Shown: positions 8,496-18,389 of the stretch, in pieces
How positions within the stretch are numbered: position 1 is the stretch's first letter
Layout: every line of letters starts with the position of its first letter
NCBI RefSeq assembly: GCF_900096975.1
Contig: NZ_FMYQ01000022.1
Location: 1 to 64,000, forward strand
Reading direction: 5' to 3'
Length of the DNA: 64,000 bases
From: Paraburkholderia lycopersici
GTDB taxonomy: Bacteria > Pseudomonadota > Gammaproteobacteria > Burkholderiales > Burkholderiaceae
Notes under the pieces: model-generated
The model's database searches: none
The model's input: only the letters and a program-made list of their open reading frames with translations
What the model was told of the DNA's origin: nothing
Program-made: the position numbers and the translations under genes

Positions 8496-9722
8496 ATGAG
8501 CATGATTGGATCCTTCATCAAGCCCGGCAAGTCCGACGGGATCGCCGCCGACTTCGTTGCGTTCGTCGCGGACCGGGAGTCCGAGCAGGTACTGAAAAAC
8601 TTCGTTCTGGACGAGGCCGTTCCGCATACGCATATCGAGGAAGGCGGCATTGAGGATGCCATCGCGCGGCTGTCCAGCATGGACCGTTCGCCGAAGCTGT
8701 TGCTCGTCGATCTGCAGAGCTCCGAAATGCCGCTTTCGGATCTGGCGCGGCTTGCCAGCGTCTGCGAACCGTCGGTGCAAGTGATCGCGCTCGGCGAGCG
8801 CAACGATGTCGGCCTCTACCGTAGTCTGCTTGGCATCGGCGTGCGCGAATATCTGGTCAAGCCGCTGACCGTCGGACTGCTCAAGCGCACGATGAACCTG
8901 CGCGAAGGCCGCGCGATGCCGGTGTCGCAAGAGCGGGCGGGCAAGGTGCTCAGTTTCGTCGGCGCGCGCGGTGGGGTGGGCACGACCACGATCGCGATCA
9001 ACCTGGCCTGCAACCTGGCGCACTCGCGGCGTCGCGTCGTGTATCTGGACCTGAACTTGCACGGTGGCGCCGGCCCCAGCATGGTTGGCCTGACGAGCAA
9101 CAACGGTCTGCTCGATGTGCTGCAGAACGTGCATCGGCTCGACCCGGCCTATCTCGAGCGCGCGATGCAGTCCGTGGAGAACTCGCGGCTATTGTTGTTG
9201 TCCGCGCAACTGGAATGGGGCGACGATCGTCGCTTCGGCGAGGCTGCGCTGGGGACCGTGCTCGATTTGCTGGTGTCGAGCTTCCATTACGTGATCCTGG
9301 ATATCGGCGAGCGCGCCGACCCGCTGGCCGAGGAAGCGTTCGGCCGCGCCGCGCGCAGTTACGTGGTGGCGGACCGCTCGGTTCATGCCGTCCGTGAGAC
9401 TGTCCGGCTCATCCGGTATATCGAAACCTGCAGTACGGGCCGGCCCGTTACTTCGGTTCTACTCAACAATCCGAACATGGTGACGGCGGGCAAGGTAGAT
9501 CCCGGTGACCTGGAGGCGGCTATTGGTCGGCCCGTGCTGGCCGAGGTGCCGTTCGAACGTAGCGCCCTTGCGATTGCCGAAAACGTCGGCGTGCCCCTGG
9601 CGGCCGGCAAGTCACAAGCGTTCGAGCAGATGATCGTGCGCCTGGCCGACGATCTGACCGGCAACAACCAGAACACGGTTGTGCAAACCAGTCTGTGGCA
9701 ACGGCTCAAGTCGAGGATGTGA
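8496..9722 (+). CDS. tadZ: TadZ/CpaE pilus-localising ATPase-like protein
   Basis: A 408-residue protein. Residues about 20-130 form a receiver-like domain lacking an obvious phosphorylation pocket; about 148-390 form a MinD/ParA-type fold. The P-loop is GARGGVGTTT (156-165), where both lysines of the deviant Walker A motif are replaced, as is common in CpaE/TadZ. The protein is thought to position the Tad machine, often at a pole, and to recruit TadA. Its TGA shares one base with the ATG of tadA, so translation is probably coupled. Confidence 0.92.
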   Translation: MSMIGSFIKPGKSDGIAADFVAFVADRESEQVLKNFVLDEAVPHTHIEEGGIEDAIARLSSMDRSPKLLLVDLQSSEMPLSDLARLASVCEPSVQVIALGERNDVGLYRSLLGIGVREYLVKPLTVGLLKRTMNLREGRAMPVSQERAGKVLSFVGARGGVGTTTIAINLACNLAHSRRRVVYLDLNLHGGAGPSMVGLTSNNGLLDVLQNVHRLDPAYLERAMQSVENSRLLLLSAQLEWGDDRRFGEAALGTVLDLLVSSFHYVILDIGERADPLAEEAFGRAARSYVVADRSVHAVRETVRLIRYIETCSTGRPVTSVLLNNPNMVTAGKVDPGDLEAAIGRPVLAEVPFERSALAIAENVGVPLAAGKSQAFEQMIVRLADDLTGNNQNTVVQTSLWQRLKSRM

Positions 9723-11137
9723 TGCAATTCGGTCAAAAACGTGTCACTGGACCGGCCTCCGCGCCCAGCGAGGCTCATGCCGAAACGCTTGAACCCAAGG
9801 TGCGAATCGACGGGAACCCGTTGGGGCCGTTGCTCGCAGTCGAGGCTCGGAACGACGCGAATGCCGCTCCGGATACGTCGCTCGTGCGCTCGGGAACGTA
9901 CAAGACGGTGCGCAATGCCGTGCTGTCGACCATGAATGCCTCTTCAGTGCTCAATTACAGCCGCGAACAGTTCAAACCCGAACTCGGGCCGCTGGTTGCC
10001 GCAGTCATCGAGCGCGAGCGCCTGAACATTCCGCTCTCCGAACAAGGGCAAATCGTCGAGGAACTGCTCAACGACATGTTCGGGCTGGGGCCGATCGAGC
10101 CGCTGTTCGCCGACGAGGCTGTGACCGACATACTCGTCAACGGCCCAGATCAGGTCTACGTCGAGCGGCGCGGCAAGCTGGAACTCACGCCGTACCGGTT
10201 TCGCGACAATGCGCACGTGACTACCGTGGCGCAGCGCATCGCGGCGGGTGTTGGCCGGCGCGTCGACGAAAGCAGCCCGATGGTGGATGCCCGCCTGCCC
10301 GACGGCAGCCGCGTCAACGTGGTACTGCCGCCGCTGGCATTGCGTGGACCCGCCATCTCCATCCGTAAATTTTCCAAGCGCAACCTCACCGTCCAGCACA
10401 TGGTGAATCAGGGAAACATGTCGCTCGCCATGGCGCACGTGTTGAAGATCGCGGTCACCTGCCGCCTGAACGTGCTGATCTCGGGCGGCACGGGTTCCGG
10501 CAAGACCACGCTGCTCAATGCGCTCTCGCATTTCATCAATAACGGCGAGCGCGTAGTGACGATCGAAGACGCGGCGGAACTTCAATTGCAGCAGCCTCAC
10601 GTGGTCAGCCTCGAGACGCGGCCGGAAAACACCGAGGGGAGGGGTGGCGTCAATCAGCGCGATCTGGTGAAGAACGCTCTGCGGATGCGCCCCGACCGCA
10701 TCATCCTCGGTGAAACGCGCGGCGAGGAAGCTTTCGACGTGCTGCAGGCGATGAACACGGGCCACGACGGGTCGATGACCACGATCCACGCCAATACGCC
10801 GCGCGATAGCCTGACCCGGCTCGAAAGCATGGTGACGATGGCCAACGGCAATCTCCCGCTGGCGTCGATCCGGCGGCAGATCGCAAGCGCGCTGCACCTC
10901 ATCGTCCAGGTCGAGCGGATGCGCGACGGCGTACGCCGGCTGACACGGGTAACCGAGGTGGCGGGCATGGAGGGCGAGGTGATCATCACTCAGGATCTGT
11001 TCACCTTCCGTTACGACGTCACGGCCTACGACGGAGAGGTGAAGGGCGGCTTCGAAAACGCACACCTGCGGCCGGCATTCACCGAACGGGCCTCGTACTA
11101 TGGGCTCGAGGAAGCGTTGCTGGGGGCCGTTGCGTGA
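9722..11137 (+). CDS. tadA: TadA/CpaF secretion ATPase
   Basis: A 471-residue hexameric ATPase of the type II/IV secretion family that powers Flp pilus assembly. It shows GLGPIEPLF and TDILVNGP near residues 121-141, Walker A GGTGSGKT (255-262), an acidic VTIEDAAELQL box, Walker B-like MRPDRIILGE with the following GEEAFDVLQAMNTGHDG histidine box. All catalytic motifs are intact. The start codon overlaps the tadZ stop by one base, and the stop overlaps the tadB start. Confidence 0.96.
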   Translation: MQFGQKRVTGPASAPSEAHAETLEPKVRIDGNPLGPLLAVEARNDANAAPDTSLVRSGTYKTVRNAVLSTMNASSVLNYSREQFKPELGPLVAAVIERERLNIPLSEQGQIVEELLNDMFGLGPIEPLFADEAVTDILVNGPDQVYVERRGKLELTPYRFRDNAHVTTVAQRIAAGVGRRVDESSPMVDARLPDGSRVNVVLPPLALRGPAISIRKFSKRNLTVQHMVNQGNMSLAMAHVLKIAVTCRLNVLISGGTGSGKTTLLNALSHFINNGERVVTIEDAAELQLQQPHVVSLETRPENTEGRGGVNQRDLVKNALRMRPDRIILGETRGEEAFDVLQAMNTGHDGSMTTIHANTPRDSLTRLESMVTMANGNLPLASIRRQIASALHLIVQVERMRDGVRRLTRVTEVAGMEGEVIITQDLFTFRYDVTAYDGEVKGGFENAHLRPAFTERASYYGLEEALLGAVA

Positions 11138-12120
11138 ACGCCGTCGTCAACCTCGCCACCATCGCCGGTTTCCTTTGCGCGGTGATCGTCGGCATCATGC
11201 TGATGATCTGGCAGGACCTCCGCAATCATCGTCCGCAAGCATTGATCCGGGCACGCGTCGCGGCACTGTTTCCGGAAGCGGCGTCCGACGCGACGGCTTC
11301 GAGCGAAGTCCGGGCGATCATCAAAGGGCATGTGCTGGGGCGGTCTGACGAAGCGCATGTCGTGATCCGGTGGTTCCGTGCGCGCCGCGACCGCTTGCGC
11401 ACCGTCGCGCCGCGCGGAATGCCGGTCGTGATAGCCGGCGGCGTTGTCGCATTGGGTGTGGCACTGGCGTTCCCGCGGTTCACGCCGGTGCCGACCATTC
11501 TCCAGGTCGGGCTGGCGCTCGCGTTGCCGGTGTTCACCATGCAACGCATCTACCAGATGTTCGTCGACCGGTTTCGCGAACGCTTTCTGGCTGCGTTGCC
11601 CGATGCGATCGACATGATCGTGCGTGCGGTGCGCGCCGGCGTTCCCGTGGTTCAGGTATTGCCCGTGGTTGCCAGGGACGCTCCACAGCCGCTGGCCGGC
11701 GAGTTCGAGCGCATCGGCGATTCGCTCCAGGTGGGGATGGACCTGGAGGAAGTGCTGACCGTTGCGGTGCAACGCGTGCATGTAGCCGATTTTTCCTTTT
11801 TCTGCGTGTGCCTGCTGCTGCAGCGCGAAACGGGCGGACAACTGGGCGAGACGCTAGAGAACCTGGCAGGGATCGTGCGGGCTCGCCGCGAAATTCGTCA
11901 GAAGACCAAAGCATTGACGGCGGAGACACGGATTACGGTCAAGATTCTCGCAGCCATTCCGGTTCTCATCATGTTGACGCTGTACGTGGCCAATCGCGAC
12001 TACGTCATGGTGCTGTTCACTACGCCGACTGGCCGTTCCATATTGACGTTCGCCGTGACGGCGATCATTTCGGGCGTTGCCGTCATCAACAGGATCGCCA
12101 ACCTGGATACCTCGCGATGA
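11134..12120 (+). CDS. tadB: TadB inner-membrane platform protein
   Basis: A 328-residue T2SSF-domain protein starting at GTG in a GTGA overlap with tadA. It has an N-terminal membrane segment, a central hydrophobic pair (near residues 92-130), a cytoplasmic T2SSF helical bundle (ALPDAIDMIVRAVRAGVPV ... LEEVLTVAVQRV ... GETLENLAGIVRARREIRQK) and a C-terminal pair of membrane segments. TadB and TadC form the platform that couples TadA to pilin polymerisation. Confidence 0.94.
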   Translation: MNAVVNLATIAGFLCAVIVGIMLMIWQDLRNHRPQALIRARVAALFPEAASDATASSEVRAIIKGHVLGRSDEAHVVIRWFRARRDRLRTVAPRGMPVVIAGGVVALGVALAFPRFTPVPTILQVGLALALPVFTMQRIYQMFVDRFRERFLAALPDAIDMIVRAVRAGVPVVQVLPVVARDAPQPLAGEFERIGDSLQVGMDLEEVLTVAVQRVHVADFSFFCVCLLLQRETGGQLGETLENLAGIVRARREIRQKTKALTAETRITVKILAAIPVLIMLTLYVANRDYVMVLFTTPTGRSILTFAVTAIISGVAVINRIANLDTSR

Positions 12121-13088
12121 ACGCGATGCCTGTCGATTTGCTGGTCAATCTGTTCATGCTGCTGGCGCTGCTCGGCGCGCTCGTCCTTTGGTGGGCGCTC
12201 AACCGGGGTGGGTACCGGGGCCGGATTGCCGAGCGCGTACGCCAGGTGGGCGTGAATGCTGCCAGGGGCGCCGATTCGTCGAGCGAAGACACGCCCGGAA
12301 AAGGCTTTGCCATCGCCAGCCGTTTCATGGCGCCGTTGATCCGGTTTGGCGAGCGCATGCCGCTCTTCACGTCCGAACAGCGGCTGAAGCTGGCACAGGA
12401 TCTGGTCAAAGCGGGCTTTCGCGGTTCCAGCGCAGTGCCGACGCTGATCGCCGCGAAATTTGTTTCCGGCCTGGTATGGGCCGCTCTGGTCGTACTGTAT
12501 GTAGCGGACCTGTTCGCGCTCGGCCACGTTTTACCGATCCGCATGCTGATGATGTTTGCCGCATTCATGTTCGGAATGATCGTGCCCGAATACGCGCTGG
12601 ACATTTACTCCCGCCGCCGCCGAAAGCAGATCCTTGCATACTTTCCCGATGCGCTCGATTTGTTCGTCATCTGCACCAATGCCGGTAACAGCCTCGGTGT
12701 AGGGCTGCGTCGCGTCGCTCAGGAGATGGCGCTCATCTGCCCGGCACTGGCATCGGAGTTTGCATTGACCGCCGACGAGCTGCATCTTTCCGGCGACGGC
12801 GCGCGCGCGCTTCAAGCCATGGCCGACCGTGTCGACGTGGCGCCGGTACGCGCCCTGATCTCGACGCTGATCCAGTCGATGCGCTACGGCACACCTATCT
12901 CGCAGGCACTGCGCACGCTTTCGCGCATCGAGCGTACCGCCCACATCGTGCGCATCGAGGAAACCGCAGCCAAGCTCGCACCGAAGATGGTCGTGCCGAT
13001 GATGCTGTTCATCTTGCCGGCCGTCATCGCGATTTCCGCCGGACCAGCCATCATGCAACTCGCTACATCGCTCAAGCACCTGACATGA
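12117..13088 (+). CDS. tadC: TadC inner-membrane platform protein
   Basis: A 323-residue T2SSF-domain protein and structural partner of TadB. It shows an N-terminal membrane helix (LLVNLFMLLALLGALVLWW), two helices around residues 110-155, the bundle segment FPDALDLFVICTNAGNSL with LRTLSRIERTAHIVRIEE, and a C-terminal helix (PMMLFILPAVIAISAGPA). It starts at ATG 12117 in an ATGA overlap with tadB, and its stop overlaps the tadD start in the same way. Confidence 0.94.
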   Translation: MNAMPVDLLVNLFMLLALLGALVLWWALNRGGYRGRIAERVRQVGVNAARGADSSSEDTPGKGFAIASRFMAPLIRFGERMPLFTSEQRLKLAQDLVKAGFRGSSAVPTLIAAKFVSGLVWAALVVLYVADLFALGHVLPIRMLMMFAAFMFGMIVPEYALDIYSRRRRKQILAYFPDALDLFVICTNAGNSLGVGLRRVAQEMALICPALASEFALTADELHLSGDGARALQAMADRVDVAPVRALISTLIQSMRYGTPISQALRTLSRIERTAHIVRIEETAAKLAPKMVVPMMLFILPAVIAISAGPAIMQLATSLKHLT

Positions 13089-13963
13089 AACTCACTCGCT
13101 CATTCCGTGCCCGTTTGATTTCCGCCGCCGCGGCGCGCAGGCTGGGTACGGCCGTGTCGCTCCTCGTACTGGCGGCTTGCTCGACCACGGTCAAGCAAAG
13201 CATCGGGCCGGTCGAGCCGGTGTCCAGCCCGACCACCCTGAGCCTCAAAGGCGAACTGCACGTGGCAGAGGCCGCGCTGGCTTCGGGCAATCTCGATCTG
13301 GCCACCACCATCTACATGCAGATCGTCCGGTCCCACCCGGATTCGGTGCCCGGCCTGACGGGCCTCGGCGATACGCTCTATGCGGAGGGCGACCATACGC
13401 GAGCGAACGTGTATTACGACAAGGCGCTGTCGCTCGAACCGCAAGCGCTGCCGGCCATGACGGGCAAGGCCCGGGTGGCCATCCGGCAACGGCGCCTGGA
13501 CGACGCCATTGCCGGGTACCGGCGCGTGCTCGCGCTATCCCCGAATGATCCGATGGCGGCGGCGGGGCTCGGCACGGCACTGGACATGCAGGGGCACCAC
13601 GACGAAGCCCAGTCGGTCCTGCGCTCCGCACTGCAGACCAATCCGGGCGATCCGCGGCTGGAGACCGATCTGGGGCTTTCTCTGGTCTTGGGGGGCAAGC
13701 CGCGCGAGGGTGTGAACGTGCTGCTCGACGTCACGCGTTTTCCGGCTGCTCCGGCCGAGGCGCGCCAGAATCTGGCGCTGGCCTACGGCATGCTCGGCAA
13801 CGACGATGCCGCCGAGGAAATTCTGAACGCCGATCTGCCAAAAAAATCGACGCAGGACAATCTGCGCTATTACGCAATGCAGCGCATGCGTCTGGCCAAA
13901 GCACAAGCCAATCCGCCGGGAACGGGCAAGCCCGCTTTCTCTACGGAGCAAAAGGCGCAATGA
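13085..13963 (+). CDS. tadD: TadD TPR lipoprotein
   Basis: A 292-residue protein with a lipobox (LVLAACSTT, Cys about residue 31) and roughly four to five tetratricopeptide repeats between residues 55 and 235, for example LGDTLYAEGDHTRANVYYDK and AGLGTALDMQGHHDEAQSV. TadD is thought to act as a pilotin or assembly factor for the secretin complex. ATGA overlaps link it to tadC upstream and tadE downstream. Confidence 0.92.
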   Translation: MKLTRSFRARLISAAAARRLGTAVSLLVLAACSTTVKQSIGPVEPVSSPTTLSLKGELHVAEAALASGNLDLATTIYMQIVRSHPDSVPGLTGLGDTLYAEGDHTRANVYYDKALSLEPQALPAMTGKARVAIRQRRLDDAIAGYRRVLALSPNDPMAAAGLGTALDMQGHHDEAQSVLRSALQTNPGDPRLETDLGLSLVLGGKPREGVNVLLDVTRFPAAPAEARQNLALAYGMLGNDDAAEEILNADLPKKSTQDNLRYYAMQRMRLAKAQANPPGTGKPAFSTEQKAQ

Positions 13964-14478
13964 AAGATCTGGTCCGCTCGCGGCCCTGCCTCTCTGCCTG
14001 GCGGCGTCTGCGGACTTTGCCGCGGGACGAACGGGGCACCAGCGCGATCGAATTCGCGCTGGCCTCGCTGCCGGTGTTTTTTCTGATCGTCGCGACGATC
14101 GAGTTCGCGCTCGATATGACCGTCGACGTTACCGTGCAGATCGCGGCCCAGGCGGCTTCACGAGCCGGACTGACGGTGACTGCGCCCGCGACCGGCACGC
14201 GTGAGGCGCAAGCGCAGCAGATCGTGATGCGATACCTGGGCATGTGGCAGAACGTTGGCGCAACGGTGAGCGTGACGGAATACGACTATTCGAACTTTAG
14301 CAACTTCGGTTCGTCCACCTACTCACCCACCACCGGAGCGGGCAACTGCGGAGACGTGGAGATGTACAACATCCAGGTCAGCATGCCGGCCTTCACGGGG
14401 CTGGCCTCGTGGTTCGGAATGCCCAACCTGAATTTCCAGCGCAACTTCATCGTGCAAAACGAACAATGTTCAAGCTAA
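13960..14478 (+). CDS. tadE: TadE pseudopilin
   Basis: A 172-residue TadE-like protein. A basic N-terminus leads to DERGTSAIEFALASLPVFFLIV, in which Gly/Thr cleavage and Glu at +5 mark it as a TadV substrate, and the hydrophobic segment follows. The periplasmic part is Ser/Thr/Asn/Gly-rich. It is a minor pilin-like component needed for Flp assembly. The 3' end overlaps tadF by 13 bases. Confidence 0.9.
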   Translation: MKDLVRSRPCLSAWRRLRTLPRDERGTSAIEFALASLPVFFLIVATIEFALDMTVDVTVQIAAQAASRAGLTVTAPATGTREAQAQQIVMRYLGMWQNVGATVSVTEYDYSNFSNFGSSTYSPTTGAGNCGDVEMYNIQVSMPAFTGLASWFGMPNLNFQRNFIVQNEQCSS

Positions 14479-15194
14479 CGGGGGCCCGGAAAGCCGGATG
14501 CGGGCGGCGCCGCTCACGCGGGGCGGCGGCGCTCGAAGTCGTCATCATCGTGCCTGTGATGGTGCTCATGCTGTTCGGTTTCACCGAGGTGTATCTGTAC
14601 CTGCGCGCAGTGAGCATGGTCGAGCACGCGGCATTCGCGCTCGCCAATTCGCTCGGGCAGATGCCGAATGTGACGGATGCATCGGGCACGGCCAGCGCAA
14701 ACAATCTGGGTTCGCTATGGGCGGACGCGAACTGGCTTGCCAGTCCCGATACATTGGCGGCTAACGGCAACGTGATCGTGACTTCCATTTGCGACAAGTC
14801 GCCTTCGGAAAACAATTGCGGATGGAACGTGGTCGGCACGCCGTCCTTGTCGAGCGGCACACCGGCCATCTGCTGGCAGGCCGAGGCCAGCTCGATCGCG
14901 GACATGGCCTCGAAGATAACGCCCAGCAACGTTCTGCCGTCCACCTGGCCGTTCTATCAGGGCGACGCGGCGCTCGTAATCGAGGTGTTCTACCGCTATA
15001 CCCCGTTTCCTCTGCTTTCCACGTTCTGGCCCGGCGCGCCGGGTTCGACTGTTCTATACCGCCGGGTCTATACGCGGCAGCGCGCGATGAACTGGACCTC
15101 CATGCCATTGATGAACACCAACGGTACTGCCGTCACGGCGGGAAGCGGTTTGTCGGCCGGCTGTTCGGGTTCGACGGTCATCGTGGGCTCCTGA
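14466..15194 (+). CDS. tadF: TadF pseudopilin
   Basis: A 242-residue TadE/TadF-like protein. RRRSRGAAALEVVIIVPVMV shows the Gly/Ala cleavage site with Glu at +5 followed by a hydrophobic helix. The mature domain contains several cysteines (CDK, CGW, CWQ, SAGCSG) that may form disulfides. It starts inside the tadE end, which fits coupled translation. The label TadF rather than a second TadE is from position. Confidence 0.87.
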   Translation: MFKLTGARKAGCGRRRSRGAAALEVVIIVPVMVLMLFGFTEVYLYLRAVSMVEHAAFALANSLGQMPNVTDASGTASANNLGSLWADANWLASPDTLAANGNVIVTSICDKSPSENNCGWNVVGTPSLSSGTPAICWQAEASSIADMASKITPSNVLPSTWPFYQGDAALVIEVFYRYTPFPLLSTFWPGAPGSTVLYRRVYTRQRAMNWTSMPLMNTNGTAVTAGSGLSAGCSGSTVIVGS

Positions 15195-15241
15195 CATGGG
15201 TCACCCGCCGATGAAGCCAGTGCTCGCGTGAGGCAGCCCAG

Positions 15242-17107
15242 ATGATCACGAATCTCGCCACCCTTGTCCGTTCCGCTCGCCTTGGTGCGATGGCCGTGCT
15301 CGCGCCATGTCGTAAATACCTCGCCGGCCGTGATCGCGGAGCGGTCTCGCTGGTGTTCGCGATCAGCGCGAGCGTGATGCTCGGCGCGTTGTCGATGTCG
15401 ATCGACCTCGGCCGGTACGCCATTTCGCAGGCCCGCATGCAGTCCGCGCTCGATGCGGCGAACCTCGCCGCATCGGTGGACATGGGGCACTACGGGAGCA
15501 CGGCCTGTCCGACGAACCTGACCGCGTGGCAGAGCGACGCGCTCAAGTATTACAGCACGAACATGCCGGGCGGCTATCTCGACCTGCTGCTTTCGAGCAG
15601 CAATTTCACGGCGACCTGCACGAACAATTCAAGTGGCAGCGGGGGCCAGGTGGTGCAGCTTTCCGCGACCGGTGAGTTGCCGTTGATGATGCCGTCGTTT
15701 CTGGCATCGAACAGCACGGGCAGCAGCGGTGGGTCGACCGGTGGCAACGACATGCAGGTCGGTGCCACGGACCAGGTGACGCGAATTCCGCAAAGCACAC
15801 TGGAACTGGCGCTGGTGCTGGACAACACCGGTTCAATGGCCCAGACGCCCAGCGGCAGCTCCACGAACACGCTCTCGAAGGAAAAGATCTATGGTCTGCA
15901 GACGGCAGCCACCACGCTGGTGACGCAACTGTTCGGCCAGTCGGGGGCGTCGAGGTACTACATCGGGATCGTGCCATTTGCCAGCACGGTCAATGTCGGG
16001 ATGGCACCGCCATGGCTGGATGGCAATGGAGCGACGATTTCCGCGGCGCTGAGCCCGGGGGCGTGGCTCAACCAGACGTTCAGCTACAACCCGACCGGCG
16101 TGTCGATGAGCGGTTCGCCGAAGGTCAGCCTCTCGAACGGGTCGTGGGCGTGGAGTGGTAGCGGATGGGGCGGCTGCACAGCGGAGCCGCGCGACGGCGC
16201 CGGCAATCTTGCCGCGCTGGCCTATTCGCCGTCCGCGACCACGGCGTCAACGACGTCGCCCTATATCCAGTTCACGCCTTACTACTACAACGTGCCGCCC
16301 GGGGGGCTCACGGTCTATACGTCGCAGTATTGGCTATTTGGATTATTCGGCAGTTGCACGAGTTCCACTATCCCGGGCGTTCCCGCGACAGTCGGATCCG
16401 GGAGTGAGGGCACGTGCAGCACGAACAGCTCGGTACTGCCGATCAGCGCATGGAACCAGACGTCGTCAAATAACGCTTATACGTTGAATCAGAACAATAT
16501 GTGCATTGGCACGCCAGTGACGTTCCTGACCAACGACTCGAAGCAACTGAAAAATGCGATCAATGCGATGCAGCCGGCGGGCAGTACGATCATCCCGACG
16601 GGGTTATTGTGGGGGTGGCGCATGCTGTCTTCGAACTGGGCCGGCACGTGGAACCAGCGTCCGACCATCACGACCCCGCTGCCGTTGCCGGAAAGCACGT
16701 TGGGGCTGCAGCGCGTGATCATCCTCATGACGGATGGGGAGAACGACGTCAGTTCGAGCAACATTCCGGGCCAGGAGGTCACGTATTTCAACGGGCTTTC
16801 CGGCGTCGGCACCAACAGCCTGCAGGCACCATCCGTGGCGAGTCCGGATGACCCCGGCGGTACGCTGGCCGGTGGAAAGATCAATCTGAACGACATCAAC
16901 TCCTATCAGGCAGCGGTCTGCACGGCGATCAAGAGTGCGGGCATCACGATCTATACGATCGCGTTCGGTTCGGGGGCCGCCGCCAATACGGGGTTGCAGT
17001 CGTGCGCGTCGCCTGGCGATTACTACTCCGCGTCCAGCAACTCGGCGCTGAATACGGTTTTCCAGCAGATCGCCACGAACATCGGCGTGCTGAGGCTCAC
17101 GCAATGA
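15242..17107 (+). CDS. tadG: TadG-like pilus protein with vWA domain
   Basis: A 621-residue protein with a TadE-like N-terminus (RDRGAVSLVFAISASVMLGALSMSIDLGR, residues about 30-58), including a single membrane helix. A large von Willebrand A domain follows, with an MIDAS-like ELALVLDNTGSM near residue 188 and RVIILMTDGEND near 492. The intervening insert is long and Ser/Thr/Gly/Asn-rich. TadG is required for some Tad pili and may anchor the machine in the periplasm. GAGG lies nine bases before ATG 15242; a 47-base gap separates it from tadF. Confidence 0.9.
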   Translation: MITNLATLVRSARLGAMAVLAPCRKYLAGRDRGAVSLVFAISASVMLGALSMSIDLGRYAISQARMQSALDAANLAASVDMGHYGSTACPTNLTAWQSDALKYYSTNMPGGYLDLLLSSSNFTATCTNNSSGSGGQVVQLSATGELPLMMPSFLASNSTGSSGGSTGGNDMQVGATDQVTRIPQSTLELALVLDNTGSMAQTPSGSSTNTLSKEKIYGLQTAATTLVTQLFGQSGASRYYIGIVPFASTVNVGMAPPWLDGNGATISAALSPGAWLNQTFSYNPTGVSMSGSPKVSLSNGSWAWSGSGWGGCTAEPRDGAGNLAALAYSPSATTASTTSPYIQFTPYYYNVPPGGLTVYTSQYWLFGLFGSCTSSTIPGVPATVGSGSEGTCSTNSSVLPISAWNQTSSNNAYTLNQNNMCIGTPVTFLTNDSKQLKNAINAMQPAGSTIIPTGLLWGWRMLSSNWAGTWNQRPTITTPLPLPESTLGLQRVIILMTDGENDVSSSNIPGQEVTYFNGLSGVGTNSLQAPSVASPDDPGGTLAGGKINLNDINSYQAAVCTAIKSAGITIYTIAFGSGAAANTGLQSCASPGDYYSASSNSALNTVFQQIATNIGVLRLTQ

Positions 17108-18387
17108 CGACGCCCGACAACGCATCGATCGAGCTACCGGTGGTGCCGGAGAGCCATGCAGGCAAATGCGATAGCCGGCGGCGGCATTGGCTGACACGGC
17201 AACGTTTGTGCGTCTACTCAGGTGCATTGTTGCTCATATACATCCTTGTTCCCGTGGCGCAAATCGTTCATGCAAACTGGCTGCACCAGTTTTCGTTCGC
17301 CAGCAAGGCACGGGACTACATTGCGTTCTGGAGTGCTTCGCATCTTGTACTGCAAGGGCATGCCGCACAGGCGTACAGCCTGAAATTGCTGGGTGCCGTG
17401 GAAAAATCCGCCGTGCCTGATCTCAAGGGCATCTTGCCCTGGGTTTATCCGCCGACATTCCTGTTGTTTCTCTACCCCGTAGCGCTGCTTCCTTACGAGC
17501 TCTCGGCCTGGCTTTTTTTTGGCCTGACGCTCGTGGTTTTCGTCGTGGCCATCAACGCGATCGTGCCCGGCAGGATTTCGACCTTGCTCGCACTGGCCTT
17601 CCCGGGTGTGATCATCACGGCACTGTCGGGGCAGAACGGCCTGCTGACTGCTTCGTTTATGGGTTTCGGGCTGGCACTTTTGCCGCGGCGTCCCGTATGG
17701 GCCGGCGTTGCGCTAGGACTGCTGTGCATCAAGCCGCATCTCGCCGTATTGATACCGCTCGCATTGATCTGCTCGCGCTCATGGAAAACGCTAGTGGTAA
17801 CGGGAGCGACCGCGGTTGCGCTGAGCGCGATATCGGTCGGATTGTTCGGCGTGGAAACACTCGCTGCTTTCGTGTACAGCCTGCGGGAGATACAGCATAT
17901 GGTCATTGCCGACAACAAGCTGCTGCCTCGCATTCCCACTTTTTTTGCGCTGGCAAGGCAATTGTCCATGCCGGTCGCTGCGGCTTATGTGTTGCAGGCG
18001 GCATCGGCATGCGCGGCTGTCGCTTCAATCGTCTACGTCTGGTCCCGGCCAGCCGCCCACGAATTGCGCGCGGCGACGCTGGTCTGCGCGACGCTCGCTT
18101 TCAGTCCGTATCTTTACGATTACGACCTGACGTGGTATGGCATCGTCATTGCCTGGTATGGCCGATTTGGGCTGGCCCACGGCTTCCGGCGCTACGAGCG
18201 TGAGGGGCTCATCCTGCTCGGATTCGGTCCGCTAATGGGGCTACTGGTCGTACCACACACTCATTTCCAGTTCCTGCCCATCATGACTCTGGCCGCCCTC
18301 GCAGCGCTCGTTACGCGGGTACGCAAGGAGAGCCACGTCGCAGAAGGACGCCGCATTGCTGCGTTCGCTGCGGGGAGCTTCCGATAA
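17104..18387 (+). CDS. GT87/DUF2029 polytopic membrane glycosyltransferase-like protein
   Basis: A 427-residue protein with about ten hydrophobic helices and the GT87-type (DUF2029) layout. It has an acidic start to the catalytic loop (ARDYIAFWSASHLVLQGHAAQAY, near residues 68-90), the PWVYPPTFLLFLYP block and GLLCIKPHLAVLIPL. Such enzymes transfer mannose or other sugars from polyprenyl-phosphate donors. ATG 17104 overlaps the tadG stop (ATGA), so it is co-translated with the pilus genes. Whether it glycosylates pilus proteins is inference from position. Confidence 0.82.
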   Translation: MTTPDNASIELPVVPESHAGKCDSRRRHWLTRQRLCVYSGALLLIYILVPVAQIVHANWLHQFSFASKARDYIAFWSASHLVLQGHAAQAYSLKLLGAVEKSAVPDLKGILPWVYPPTFLLFLYPVALLPYELSAWLFFGLTLVVFVVAINAIVPGRISTLLALAFPGVIITALSGQNGLLTASFMGFGLALLPRRPVWAGVALGLLCIKPHLAVLIPLALICSRSWKTLVVTGATAVALSAISVGLFGVETLAAFVYSLREIQHMVIADNKLLPRIPTFFALARQLSMPVAAAYVLQAASACAAVASIVYVWSRPAAHELRAATLVCATLAFSPYLYDYDLTWYGIVIAWYGRFGLAHGFRRYEREGLILLGFGPLMGLLVVPHTHFQFLPIMTLAALAALVTRVRKESHVAEGRRIAAFAAGSFR

Positions 18388-18389
18388 CC